The notes: generated by a model not told the origin, from the letters alone. A DNA stretch of 31,259 nt from JAGLHV01 sp023143305 [NCBI: Clostridia bacterium] (GCA_030637025.1 DAOVVV010000029.1:1-31259); one strand, 5' to 3'. Numbered from the stretch's first letter, positions 1 to 7,694 are shown. Translations and numbers: made by a program.

Positions 1-121
1 ACTTATTAAAATCAATTTCTTTTTCAATGAAATCACACTCGCCAATTGTGCCCTCTGTAAAGCTTTCATTATCATACTTTTTACCATAGTCTTCAAATAA
101 AGATTCGTACCATTGTTTCAT
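1..121 (-). CDS. Class I SAM-dependent methyltransferase, N-terminal fragment (cut by window edge)
   Basis: Only the first 40 codons are present; the reading frame runs off the left edge. The translation starts MKQWYESLFEDYGKKYD and continues through GTIGECDFIEKEI, which resembles the N-terminal helical lead-in of small class I SAM methyltransferases, where the next element would be the GxGxG SAM-binding loop (not in the window). The start is the ATG at 119-121, with a good ribosome binding site (AAGGAGA on the minus strand, near 129-135). It is the last gene seen in the cassette-like array and follows the attC-like element at 152-261. The substrate cannot be predicted. The identification rests on about 40 residues and is moderate. 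Confidence 0.6.
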   Translation of the reverse strand, partial: MKQWYESLFEDYGKKYDNESFTEGTIGECDFIEKEIDFNK

Positions 122-151
122 GTTTATTTCTCCTTATCTTGCCCGCTCTTT

Positions 152-261
152 CGCACAACATTCCGCGTATATATGGCATTTTCACCTTAACACAGCGAAG
201 GTGAAAATGTAACGAAGCCCGAAGCAACCAATAGGCCCGAGGCGTATACACGCTGTTAGAT
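152..261 (-). repeat. attC-like integron recombination site 1
   Basis: Read on the minus strand, the element begins with ATCTAAC (255-261), which fits the R'' consensus RYYYAAC, and ends with GTTGTGC (rc of about 153-159), an R'-like core preceded by GGAAT. The outer arms GCGTATATA (165-173) and TATACACGC (245-253) pair with one mismatch, as L'/L'' arms should. The interior holds a 12-bp perfect hairpin (arms 177-188 and 198-209, 9-nt loop), in the place of the variable terminal structure. It lies just 3' of the flavodoxin gene and 5' of the methyltransferase gene, as expected for a cassette boundary. The R' core deviates from GTTRRRY, so the call is probable rather than certain. Confidence 0.6.
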
Positions 262-279
262 GAAACCACACATCATTCC

Positions 280-807
280 TTATTTTACTGAACGAACATA
301 TTTCAACAACTCTTTTATATTTTCTTTCTTAGTAAAGTCTACTGGTTTTGAGTATGCCGCTAACATACCTTTTTCATCTGATGTTTTATCTCGCTTTAAT
401 TTTATTATCCACTTAAATAAAGTCATTAATATTTTATTTATAAAGTTCAATTTATTAAAATCAAAACCTCCACGAAAATAATAAAATTGTATCTGTTTTT
501 GTTCTTCTACTGAAAAATTACTATTCCTTATTTCAGATATTGTACTTTCTTTTGGTGACGATGCTCCGGTTGTGAAGATAATAATATTCTTATCTCTTAA
601 TTTATTGAGGTTGTTTTTTATAATATTTATTCCACTTATTCCAACAGCATGTAAGCTTCCGCCATATATGATATTATCATATTTAAGTAATATTTTAATA
701 TCTATTTTTTTTACCCCTAATAAATCAGCTTCTAATTCTTGTGCAATCCATTCAGCATATTTTTTAGTAAAACCTGATATTGATTTATAGACAACAACTG
801 TTTTCAT
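280..807 (-). CDS. Flavodoxin-domain protein (cassette gene)
   Basis: This 175-aa protein has a flavodoxin-like fold. The N-terminal beta strand MKTVVVY is followed by the phosphate-binding loop SxSGFT at residues 9-14, which would hold the FMN phosphate. The segments IIYGGSLHAVGI (about 47-58) and IIIFTTGASS (about 75-84) match the second and third strands and loops of the flavodoxin_5/HemG-like family. It probably acts as a cytoplasmic FMN electron-transfer protein or small oxidoreductase; the partner is unknown. HemG-type protoporphyrinogen oxidase is one alternative, but nothing in the neighbourhood supports haem synthesis. The start is ATG with GGGAG upstream. The gene ends about 20 bp before attC-like site 1. 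No attC is recognisable between it and the upstream 99-aa gene, so the two may share one cassette. Confidence 0.75.
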   Translation of the reverse strand: MKTVVVYKSISGFTKKYAEWIAQELEADLLGVKKIDIKILLKYDNIIYGGSLHAVGISGINIIKNNLNKLRDKNIIIFTTGASSPKESTISEIRNSNFSVEEQKQIQFYYFRGGFDFNKLNFINKILMTLFKWIIKLKRDKTSDEKGMLAAYSKPVDFTKKENIKELLKYVRSVK

Positions 808-975
808 CGTTTCTCCCTCTATTAATCATAATCAGAAAAACAACAGTAAAATATCCCAGACATAGCCAAAGTTGAATTATATTTTTTCTATCTATATATT
901 TTCATTAAGCCATTTAAAATTTTATCTGTGTAGCCGAATATCCCGTGTTATCGGGTGTAATTCAAAAACTAATTA

Positions 976-1275
976 CTAGGTCATGTAAATTAAAGTAGGT
1001 GCATCAATTTGCATTGCGATAATAAATAATATTATCGATAAAAATAAGACTACTGCTGTAATCCACAATTTTTTCCAATTCTTTTTTATCAAATACAATA
1101 CTACAGAAAAGGCACCAATTAATATTAAAATTATAGTTGCCGCTACCAATAACATCTCTATTGGAATATAAATACTTTTCGTATATATATCTAAATCTAT
1201 TTGCTTACTATGAAGAACTGCAACTATCAATAATATTGTTGCTGTTGATAATGTAATTATATTTCTCATTTTCAT
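976..1275 (-). CDS. Small membrane protein, three predicted TM helices
   Basis: This 99-aa protein is not recognised. It has hydrophobic segments at about residues 5-22, 38-62 and 71-90, with a basic loop KKNWKK at about 64-69, so it is probably an inner-membrane protein with three helices. The start is the ATG of MKMRN; an AAGGAA sequence lies about 15 nt upstream, rather far for a ribosome binding site, and the internal ATG at codon 3 is an alternative. It lies between attC-like site 2 upstream and the flavodoxin gene downstream, with a 168-bp gap to the latter that holds only a short CCCG/CGGG hairpin near 950. Small membrane proteins of unknown function are common in integron cassettes. 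The function is unknown. Confidence 0.6.
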   Translation of the reverse strand: MKMRNIITLSTATILLIVAVLHSKQIDLDIYTKSIYIPIEMLLVAATIILILIGAFSVVLYLIKKNWKKLWITAVVLFLSIILFIIAMQIDAPTLIYMT

Positions 1276-1307
1276 AATTAATGTAAAAATTCCTTTTTAA
1301 ATTATTT

Positions 1308-1369
1308 CCGATAACGTTTCCAGCATGCGCCCGAAGAATTAGCCCGCAGCGAATATGCTCTGTTAGTCG
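1308..1369 (-). repeat. attC-like integron recombination site 2
   Basis: On the minus strand the element begins with GACTAAC (1362-1368), close to R'' RYYYAAC, and ends with GGAAAC followed by GTTATCG (rc of 1309-1315), an R'-like core. CGAC-TAAC pairs with the opposite CGATAAC arm, and AGCAT (1322-1326) pairs with ATGCT (1355-1359), giving the expected R and L arms with a small bulge and a short central loop. The length of about 62 bp is at the lower end of known attC sites. It sits between the stop of the 144-aa gene and the start of the 99-aa gene. GGAA next to GTT is also found in site 1. Confidence 0.55.
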
Positions 1370-1393
1370 ATACTGCCGGGATAACAGATAATA

Positions 1394-1828
1394 TTACAGA
1401 CTCTTTAGAAAATACCAAGCTCCCACTCCTGCCAAAATGAACACCATGCCGGTTACCTTTACAATCTTAACTGCAATCTTTGGTGCGGGATGGACTATAT
1501 TTATCGTAGAGGGGAAAAGGATAAGATTCAAACCTATCATTACTCCCATGAAAATAGAGCCTAACGCGCCTTTATCCTGTTGAATCCGCACAAATAAAAG
1601 GACTTCACCAATTACAACAGCAATTATATACCAGGCAATGGAAAGTTTAAGATATTTATGGATGTAACCGACAAAACCTTCAAGTTGTCGTTCACAACCA
1701 TCATTACAAATAAATCCATGGGCTTTTTGTCTTCGATATTCCACGATATGTGGCTTCATATTTTCCTTTTTGCTCCCGCACCAAAGACACTTATCAACGA
1801 TTATTTCTATAGTGTGTTTTTTACCCAT
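1394..1828 (-). CDS. Zinc-ribbon-like N-terminus fused to membrane domain (cassette gene)
   Basis: This 144-aa protein has four cysteines in two pairs (C14xxC17 and C41xxxC45), which could form a small treble-clef or zinc-ribbon fold in the cytoplasm. They are followed by about three hydrophobic segments (roughly 60-80, 88-110 and 120-142) that would anchor it in the inner membrane. I do not recognise the family. The basic stretch between the cysteine pairs (MKPHIVEYRRQKAHG) could contact nucleic acid or a partner, but that is a guess. The start is ATG with GGGAGGGAA about 7 nt upstream. The gene lies between attC-like sites 3 and 2, so it would be a complete single-gene cassette. Confidence 0.65.
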   Translation of the reverse strand: MGKKHTIEIIVDKCLWCGSKKENMKPHIVEYRRQKAHGFICNDGCERQLEGFVGYIHKYLKLSIAWYIIAVVIGEVLLFVRIQQDKGALGSIFMGVMIGLNLILFPSTINIVHPAPKIAVKIVKVTGMVFILAGVGAWYFLKSL

Positions 1829-1850
1829 AATTTTTCCCTCCCGGCTTTTC

Positions 1851-1903
1851 GCCTAACGGTTCGCGAATAAATAGTGTGATAGATTTGAAGGACAGGTTTA
1901 GGC
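1851..1903 (-). repeat. attC-like integron recombination site 3 (weakest)
   Basis: On the minus strand it begins GCCTAAAC (1896-1903) and ends GAACC plus GTTAGGC (rc of 1851-1857). GTTAGGC fits the R' consensus GTTRRRY exactly, and the two ends are inverted repeats apart from one extra A. The inner L arms are poorly complementary, and at 53 bp it is slightly short for an attC. It separates the 85-aa and 144-aa genes. The position and the perfect R' core favour a genuine or degenerate attC, but on its own it would not be convincing. Confidence 0.4.
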
Positions 1904-1916
1904 ACATGGTATCCAT

Positions 1917-2174
1917 TTATAAAACGCCCACCAATGTTTTTCTAATGCCAAATATTATGGCTATTATTCCCATAAAAATACATAGCAAACTAAGTATAAT
2001 ATACATATATTTCGGATTGACAAGAGCGTTTCCCTTGTTTTTTTTATAGAAATTCCTATAAAACCTGCCAAACCAATTATCTTCATCTCTATCTAAATAC
2101 ATTTTACCCAGTACTATCCCCATTATAATTACCCATGATCCCCAAAATATTCTGATATAGATATTAATTATCAT
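1917..2174 (-). CDS. Small membrane protein, two predicted TM helices
   Basis: This 85-aa protein is not recognised. Hydrophobic helices are predicted at about residues 5-24 and 56-77, separated by a charged loop rich in Asp, Arg and Lys (about 28-50), so it is probably a hairpin inner-membrane protein. The start is ATG (MIINIYI) with only a weak AGAGAA upstream. It is the first gene of the cassette-like series, 133 bp downstream of the 3' end of tRNA-Pro, and is followed by attC-like site 3. There is no integrase gene or clear attI between it and the tRNA. Coding status is supported by length and composition only. Confidence 0.5.
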   Translation of the reverse strand: MIINIYIRIFWGSWVIIMGIVLGKMYLDRDEDNWFGRFYRNFYKKNKGNALVNPKYMYIILSLLCIFMGIIAIIFGIRKTLVGVL

Positions 2175-2307
2175 TTTCTCTAATAATTACTAACTAATTT
2201 TTTTGTTTTTTTATGTTATAGTATTAAATTTATTATTTTCTTGAGGATTAAATTCAGCGGATGGAATTGAAATAGTTGATACATCTCTTTCCTGATTTCT
2301 ATTTAAA

Positions 2308-2384
2308 TGGTCGGGGCGACTGGACTCGAACCAGCGGCCCCTAGACCCCCAGTCTAGTGCGCTAGCCAACTGCGCCACGCCCCG
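2308..2384 (-). tRNA. tRNA-Pro (anticodon GGG)
   Basis: This is a complete 77-nt tRNA with encoded CCA (rc of 2308-2310). The acceptor stem is CGGGGCG paired with CGCCCCG, beginning with the C1-G72 pair typical of bacterial tRNA-Pro. The D-stem is GCGC/GCGC, the anticodon stem CTAGA/TCTAG encloses the loop CTGGGGG (anticodon GGG), and the T-loop is TTCGAGT. The discriminator base is A. It separates core genes (to the right) from the cassette-like region (to the left); its 3' end faces the accessory DNA, the usual orientation for a tRNA-bounded island, although no duplicated tRNA 3' end was found. Confidence 0.97.
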
Positions 2385-2402
2385 ACATTTAAAATATACA
2401 AA

Positions 2403-2431
2403 ATTATATCAATAATAGCAAGTTTTAATAA
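2403..2431 (-). promoter_or_regulatory. Possible sigma-70 promoter of tRNA-Pro
   Basis: The minus strand carries a perfect -10 TATAAT (rc of 2403-2408), 17 bp downstream of TTATTA (rc of 2426-2431), a weak -35. The -10 box lies about 20 bp upstream of the mature tRNA 5' end. The region between merR and the tRNA has no other likely promoter. Confidence 0.4.
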
Positions 2432-2494
2432 GAATCGCAAAAATCATACCAAAATATGATTATCCTTCATCTTTACAAAACTCAATCAATTTTT

Positions 2495-2851
2495 TTATTT
2501 TCTATCTATTATTTTAACTATTTCTTTTAAAGCTATTTTTGTTTCTCTTAACATATTTATTGCCGCACTATTTTTTTCCAGATCCATTTCTATTTGTTTG
2601 TTTTTATTTCTTGCATCCTCCAGCATTTTCTTTTTGGCTCCGGCAATACTGTACTTTTGTTCGGATAGTAGTTTTTTTATGTGAAGAATAGTTTCTATAT
2701 CTTTTTTTACATACTTTCTCTGTCCGCTATGCCTCCTTGCCGGCCGCAACAATTTAAACTCGGATTCCCAATAGCGTAAAACATAAGGCTGTACATTAGT
2801 AATCTTACTTACTTCTCCAATAGAAAAATATGTCTTATCCGGTATTTTCAT
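2495..2851 (-). CDS. MerR-family transcriptional regulator
   Basis: This 118-aa protein has the MerR winged helix-turn-helix: YFSIGEVSKITNV (about 8-20), LRYWESEF (about 25-32) and the wing around RRHSGQRKY (about 39-47). A helical, charged region from about 75 to 118 should form the dimerising coiled coil. There is no C-terminal effector-binding domain and there are no metal-binding cysteines, so the ligand, if any, is unknown. It follows the HU/IHF-type gene by 25 bp with AAGGGGG as ribosome binding site, and an IHF/HU-then-MerR pair is a familiar order in proteobacteria and related phyla. It is probably co-transcribed with that gene. Confidence 0.85.
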   Translation of the reverse strand: MKIPDKTYFSIGEVSKITNVQPYVLRYWESEFKLLRPARRHSGQRKYVKKDIETILHIKKLLSEQKYSIAGAKKKMLEDARNKNKQIEMDLEKNSAAINMLRETKIALKEIVKIIDRK

Positions 2852-2876
2852 AAAATAATACCCCCTTTACTTCTTT

Positions 2877-3140
2877 TTACTTTTCCAGAATTTCTTCTGC
2901 CGCTTTGAATTTAACTATTTTTTTAGTAGGAATCTGAACCATTTCGCCAGTTTTAGGATTTCTTCCTACCCTGGCCATACGCACTTTTATTGAAAAAGTT
3001 CCCAATCCACTTAAGGTAATCCTTTCTTCCCTTCTCAAACTTGCTTTAATACTATCTATCACAGCAGTCACTGCATCCTGAGCTTCTTTTTTAGTACAGG
3101 TAACTTTTGCTACCAATTCGACTAAATCTTTTTTATTCAT
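2877..3140 (-). CDS. HU/IHF-family DNA-binding protein
   Basis: This 87-aa protein has the usual HU/IHF length. It starts MNKKDLVELVAK, has GLGTF at 45-49 (the dimer-core turn, usually GFGTF) and GRNPKTGE at 59-66 at the base of the DNA-binding beta arm. As a dimer it bends and compacts DNA. HU and IHF subtypes cannot be separated confidently by eye; the following MerR gene fits the ihfA-merR pairing. The start is ATG, with GGAGGAG about 8 nt upstream. It lies 34 bp after the large protease/propeller gene and may be in the same transcript. Confidence 0.93.
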   Translation of the reverse strand: MNKKDLVELVAKVTCTKKEAQDAVTAVIDSIKASLRREERITLSGLGTFSIKVRMARVGRNPKTGEMVQIPTKKIVKFKAAEEILEK

Positions 3141-3174
3141 TGTTTATTCTCCTCCTTTTAAATCAGTAGTATTT

Positions 3175-5976
3175 TTAAAAAATAGGATTTAAAGTAACAA
3201 AAAACTTTATCGCTTCTTTTTCTCTGTCTGTTCTTATTGCATAATTTAATTCAAAAAACAAAGGAAAGGTCTGAAGAATAAAAGTATTAAGTTTTAACCC
3301 TATTCCTACACTATTCTTTAAATCTTCCAACCGGGTCGTTTTAAGTGTTTCATCTTTATCCCAATTTATCCCTGTATCAGTAAATATAAACATCTGCAGA
3401 CTTTTAAAATAAAAGTCAGGAAACATAAACCACATATAATAATTTATTTTAGAAAAAAGATAAAACTGCCCTTCAGCACTTACCACCATCATTTTACTGT
3501 TCTCATATTCATTACGGGAACACCCTCTCACCGGCAAAGAAAAAAGTGTTTTATCTTTTCCTTCACTACTCAAGCCTAAAAAACGAAAAGCCACAACTTT
3601 ATCTTTCATTACGGTAAAAAATCTCTGGGAATCTAATATATATTCATCATAGTCATAAGTACCGCCTAAAACCTCCCTTGCCTGATAAGCGGAAATTTTT
3701 GTCCGCCCACCGCTCATTACATCGATAAATTTCCACTTAGTAGTATCTCTAACTAAGGACGCACTTACCCCATTTTCCATATAATCATTAATTTCATCAT
3801 CTTTAGTACGATTTCTTTCCTGCTTAGCCACAGTCATCACACCTAATTCAATACGGTTAAAGCGATTAAACGGATAACTAACTACTACCTTTTCTGAATG
3901 TTTCATCCGGCGAACATGACATTCTCCTTCGGTTAAATCATCGTAATAATAATAGTCATTTCTTCCATTAAAATAAAAATAAAACTGGGGACGCCATTTC
4001 TTATAAGCATACCCAATCTGATAAAATAACCAGTTATCATAATCAGAATAATCAACCCCCACCGACAACTGATGATTTCCCATCATATCACTGGTTTGCC
4101 AATAAGCAGCAGTATACAATCCTCCCGGAATAGCAAAAAACAAAAGAGGATAAAACAAATCTGTGGACATATCTAAACGATACGGACGCTGAGCAATAAT
4201 AGGCGAAGATGTCTTTTCCCGGTAATGAGAAAAAATTTCCTCTTTTTTTTCCAACAAAGGATACTCAACTATTTGTGCGGAAAAGGAAAGAGGAGCGGCT
4301 TCTCCCATATAAATATTCATTTCGCCTTTGCAATAAGAAGTAAATAATATTCTTTTACCATCAGAAGAAAATTGCGGAGTAAAGTTTCCACCTATTACAT
4401 CCGTAAGTTTTATTACAATATTAGTGTTTAAGTTAAGAACATATAAATTATATATACCATCCTTATCCGAAGAAAAAATAATACTTTTGCCATCCGGTGA
4501 CCAGGAAGCATCTTTTTCCTCAAAGGTAGTATCCATTATCGGAGTTATTTTTAAATTAGAAAGCTCCAGTAAATAAAGGTCTTTATTCCTTTCTTTTTCT
4601 GAAACATACAATATTCTTTTTCCGTCAGGAGAAAACACAGGATAATCATCGCATCCTACGTCACTATTTAACTGAATAAGATTTTCACCATTACTATCAA
4701 CCAAATATAAGTCTCTTATTCCTTTTTTCATTCCGGTAAAGACAATTTTTTTTCCGTCAGGAGAAAAACAGGGAGAAGAGATACTATCAAAATTTTTTAT
4801 CTTTAGTTTTTTTATTTTATTTCTTTTTATATCCAGTAAAAAAATATAATCTTTTTCATTTTTTTTTGCTACAAAAGCAATTTTTTTTCCGTCGGGAGAA
4901 AAAGAAATCGCATGACCGTCTGCCTTTAAATAATCTATGTTTCTTCCTATCTTTTTTTTCAAAAGAGATATTTGATTAAAATCATCCGTGGACATAATAA
5001 ATAAATCATTGTATCCCGCCCTATCAGAAATAAAGGCAATATTCCTTCCATCTTCAGACCATACGGCATTAGTATTGAATTCATTATGTACTGTTAGCTT
5101 TTTACCGTAAAAGGCAGGTTTTTCTTTACCCTTTATTTCTCCTGAATATTTTTCTTTTAAATACTTACGCCATTTTCGGTCAAAGTTCTGAAAATTTACT
5201 CCTATTACTTTTAGAAAGACAGTATTTAAATCAAATTTATCTCTAAACTCCTTAATGAGTAAAGGGATTTTATCTACACCATATTCCTGCGCTAAAAATT
5301 TTAAAGCATATTCTCCTTCTTTGTAAGCTAATTTAACTTGATGTCCTTCCAGGTGACCAAAATTATGTAGATGAGATAAAGGAATGAGCAAATCATAAAC
5401 AGCGGCGTCTCTTATAATCATTTCTTCTAAAGCCTTATTATCTAAATCCGCTGATACATATTCGGCCAATCCTTCTATTAACCACAAAGGATAAAAAAAA
5501 GATTTAACCAGCCTTACCGACCTCCATCCGGTATAAAGAATATGAAAAGTAACAATATGGACAAACTCATGGGTAATTACTTTTTCCAGCCACTGTTCAG
5601 ACCCGGTCAAAGGTAAAACAAAACGATTTTTAAATGCTTCAGCAAAACCTCCTGTTCCTTCACCGACATTAGCAATATTGTTCTGTAAAAAATGATTTTG
5701 AGTTGCATAAAGAAAAAACGGCGTCTTTTGGGTAGGTAAATATTCTAATGCTTTAGTTACTTTTTCATAAGCATTTTCCAACATCTTCCCTGTTTTATCC
5801 AGATACTCCTCTGTATCCGGATAATAATAAATTTCAAAGTGTTCGGTTTCAGCAATAAACCATTTTTTATTCCCTATAGTGACTACTCTGTTTTTACCAA
5901 AAGCATTTACTTCATCTTTTAAATTATTTGCTAACAAAAAAAAGACCAGTATTATATACAAAAAACTTTTTTTCAA
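3175..5976 (-). CDS. Exported metalloprotease-like / TolB-type beta-propeller / barrel protein
   Basis: This is a 933-aa multidomain envelope protein. A signal peptide covers about residues 1-25. Residues 45-280 resemble the peptidase MA-like gluzincin family, with HEFVH at 136-140 and a downstream glutamate in IEGLAEY (about 167-173) as third metal ligand. Residues about 300-570 contain repeated PD40/TolB-type blades, each with an SPDGK-like motif (six or more). The remaining ~330 residues are rich in aromatic beta strands and end in phenylalanine, as in outer-membrane barrels. It may act at the outer membrane as a protease or assembly factor. The start is TTG with GGAGAA six bases upstream, since no suitable ATG exists. 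It follows rpsA by 35 bp. Confidence 0.8.
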   Translation of the reverse strand: MKKSFLYIILVFFLLANNLKDEVNAFGKNRVVTIGNKKWFIAETEHFEIYYYPDTEEYLDKTGKMLENAYEKVTKALEYLPTQKTPFFLYATQNHFLQNNIANVGEGTGGFAEAFKNRFVLPLTGSEQWLEKVITHEFVHIVTFHILYTGWRSVRLVKSFFYPLWLIEGLAEYVSADLDNKALEEMIIRDAAVYDLLIPLSHLHNFGHLEGHQVKLAYKEGEYALKFLAQEYGVDKIPLLIKEFRDKFDLNTVFLKVIGVNFQNFDRKWRKYLKEKYSGEIKGKEKPAFYGKKLTVHNEFNTNAVWSEDGRNIAFISDRAGYNDLFIMSTDDFNQISLLKKKIGRNIDYLKADGHAISFSPDGKKIAFVAKKNEKDYIFLLDIKRNKIKKLKIKNFDSISSPCFSPDGKKIVFTGMKKGIRDLYLVDSNGENLIQLNSDVGCDDYPVFSPDGKRILYVSEKERNKDLYLLELSNLKITPIMDTTFEEKDASWSPDGKSIIFSSDKDGIYNLYVLNLNTNIVIKLTDVIGGNFTPQFSSDGKRILFTSYCKGEMNIYMGEAAPLSFSAQIVEYPLLEKKEEIFSHYREKTSSPIIAQRPYRLDMSTDLFYPLLFFAIPGGLYTAAYWQTSDMMGNHQLSVGVDYSDYDNWLFYQIGYAYKKWRPQFYFYFNGRNDYYYYDDLTEGECHVRRMKHSEKVVVSYPFNRFNRIELGVMTVAKQERNRTKDDEINDYMENGVSASLVRDTTKWKFIDVMSGGRTKISAYQAREVLGGTYDYDEYILDSQRFFTVMKDKVVAFRFLGLSSEGKDKTLFSLPVRGCSRNEYENSKMMVVSAEGQFYLFSKINYYMWFMFPDFYFKSLQMFIFTDTGINWDKDETLKTTRLEDLKNSVGIGLKLNTFILQTFPLFFELNYAIRTDREKEAIKFFVTLNPIF

Positions 5977-6011
5977 TTATTCTTCTCCACAAATTTTTAC
6001 TCAGCAGCTTT

Positions 6012-7694
6012 TCAGTCTCCTTTAAAATCTTTTTTAAACTTATTTAATTTATCTCCTAAAATATCTCCTAAATTCATTTTAAAAGAAGGTAATTGCATGT
6101 GTTTGTGCATTTCTTCTTTTTCCAATTCTTTTATCGATAAATTAATTTTTCCTTCCTCATAATCAATCCCGATTATTTTAGCAACAATTTCATCGCCCAC
6201 TTTCAACGATTCCTCTGATTTATTCATATACTGATTGGAAATCTGAGAAGAGCGTAATATTCCTTCTATTCCTTCTTCAATTTTTACAAAATAACCAAAA
6301 TCGAATGCTTTAATTATTTGTCCTGTCACCTTATTTCCTTTTTTATAATTCAGATATGGATTTTTTCCTGCTTGTTTTAAACCTAAAGAAATTTTTTCCT
6401 CTTCTACATTAATATCTAATACCGTTACTTCCACTAAATCATTTTTATGTAAAATTTCTTCAGGATGTTTTACTTTTTTTGTCCAGGACATATTTCTAAG
6501 ATGAACCACCCCTTCTATCCCCTCTTCTAATTTTACAAAAGCCCCAAAAGAAGTAAGCGTACTTACCTTTGCACTAAGCTTCATCCCTACAGAATATTTT
6601 TCTTTTATCCTTTCCCATGGATTAGGGCCAATTTGTTTTATTCCCAATGATATTTTTTTATTATCTTTATCAATATTCAAAACCCGGGCTTTTACTAATG
6701 CCCCCCTGGAAACCACTTCAGAGGGATGCTTTATTCTTTTCGTCCAGGAAATTTCAGAAATATGAACCAAACCCTCTACACCTTTTTCTATTTCTACAAA
6801 AAAACCAAACTTAGTAATATTCCTGACCCTCCCACTAACTAACGATTCTATGGGATATTTGCTTTCAATATTTTCCCATGGATGAGGGGTTAATTGTTTC
6901 AAGCCTAAAGATATTTTTTGAGTATCCGGATTAAAAGAAATAATTTTTACTTTTATTTCTTCCCCTTCTTTTAAGAATTCTCCTACTTTATCCACTCTCC
7001 CCCAGGAAATATCATTCTTATGCAACAACCCATCTACGCCCCCAATATCTACAAACGCTCCAAAATCAGTAATTCTTTTTACTACTCCACAACAAACCTC
7101 TCCTTCTTTTAAAGAAGCAACTCTCTTATTTTTATTTTCTTCTCTTTCTTTCTCCAATATTATTCTGGAAGACACCACGATATTGTTTTCTTCTGAAGAA
7201 AACCTGGTAATTTTCACTTTAAGTTTTTGTCCGACAAACTGGTCTAAATTTTCCGAAAATTTCAAAGAAACCTGTGAGTGAGGCAGAAAAGCATCCTTGC
7301 CTATATTTATACACAGCCCTCCTTTCACTTTGCCTTTTACTTTTCCCTCTACAGGTTCTCCGTTCTGATAAGCACTCTTTAATTTTTCTACCATTTTTAT
7401 ATTACAAGCTTGTTCATAAGATAACACCGGACAACCCGTCTTTCCCTCTATTTTTTTTAAATAAACCTCTATCTTTTTCCCTGCTTTTATTTCGATATTT
7501 TCGTCATTTTGGCCGAATTCAATTAAAGGAATAACCCCTTCGGATTTTAATCCTACATCAACAAAAACATTTTCAGAATCAATTTTTATTATCTCTCCCC
7601 AAATAATTTCTCTTTCTTTCAAACTATTCTTTGGCTCGGAAGACAAAACTTCTTCCATTGAAATTTCCTGGTTTTCTAAAATATCTTCTCCCAT
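6012..7694 (-). CDS. rpsA: 30S ribosomal protein S1
   Basis: This 560-aa protein contains six S1 (OB-fold) RNA-binding domains, starting at about residues 28, 114, 199, 284, 370 and 455. Each has the pattern of a VxxI/VxxF strand, a GFFV/GAFV-type strand and LVHxSEISW-like segments, with the repeated connector KISLGLKQ before each following domain. It would bind mRNA and help load it on the 30S subunit. Its ATG overlaps the ispH stop codon in the sequence TAATG, so translation is probably coupled. The domain number and length match the S1 of Gram-negative bacteria. The gene is the end of the cmk-plsC-ispH-rpsA run. Confidence 0.95.
   Translation of the reverse strand: MGEDILENQEISMEEVLSSEPKNSLKEREIIWGEIIKIDSENVFVDVGLKSEGVIPLIEFGQNDENIEIKAGKKIEVYLKKIEGKTGCPVLSYEQACNIKMVEKLKSAYQNGEPVEGKVKGKVKGGLCINIGKDAFLPHSQVSLKFSENLDQFVGQKLKVKITRFSSEENNIVVSSRIILEKEREENKNKRVASLKEGEVCCGVVKRITDFGAFVDIGGVDGLLHKNDISWGRVDKVGEFLKEGEEIKVKIISFNPDTQKISLGLKQLTPHPWENIESKYPIESLVSGRVRNITKFGFFVEIEKGVEGLVHISEISWTKRIKHPSEVVSRGALVKARVLNIDKDNKKISLGIKQIGPNPWERIKEKYSVGMKLSAKVSTLTSFGAFVKLEEGIEGVVHLRNMSWTKKVKHPEEILHKNDLVEVTVLDINVEEEKISLGLKQAGKNPYLNYKKGNKVTGQIIKAFDFGYFVKIEEGIEGILRSSQISNQYMNKSEESLKVGDEIVAKIIGIDYEEGKINLSIKELEKEEMHKHMQLPSFKMNLGDILGDKLNKFKKDFKGD

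Noticed and set aside
260-481. 73-aa plus-strand frame
   Set aside because: Antisense to the flavodoxin gene and no ribosome binding site; it begins inside the attC-like element.
808-975. Possible fourth attC between the 99-aa gene and the flavodoxin gene
   Set aside because: There is a CCCG/CGGG hairpin and a GTTATCG-like word near 957, but the repeated ATATCCC words (about 851 and 948) are direct, not inverted, and no R''/L'' partner was found.
3900-5100. Regular repeats in the protease/propeller gene
   Set aside because: The repeated SPDGK-coding words are beta-propeller blades in the protein, not a DNA repeat or CRISPR array. No CRISPR array was seen anywhere.
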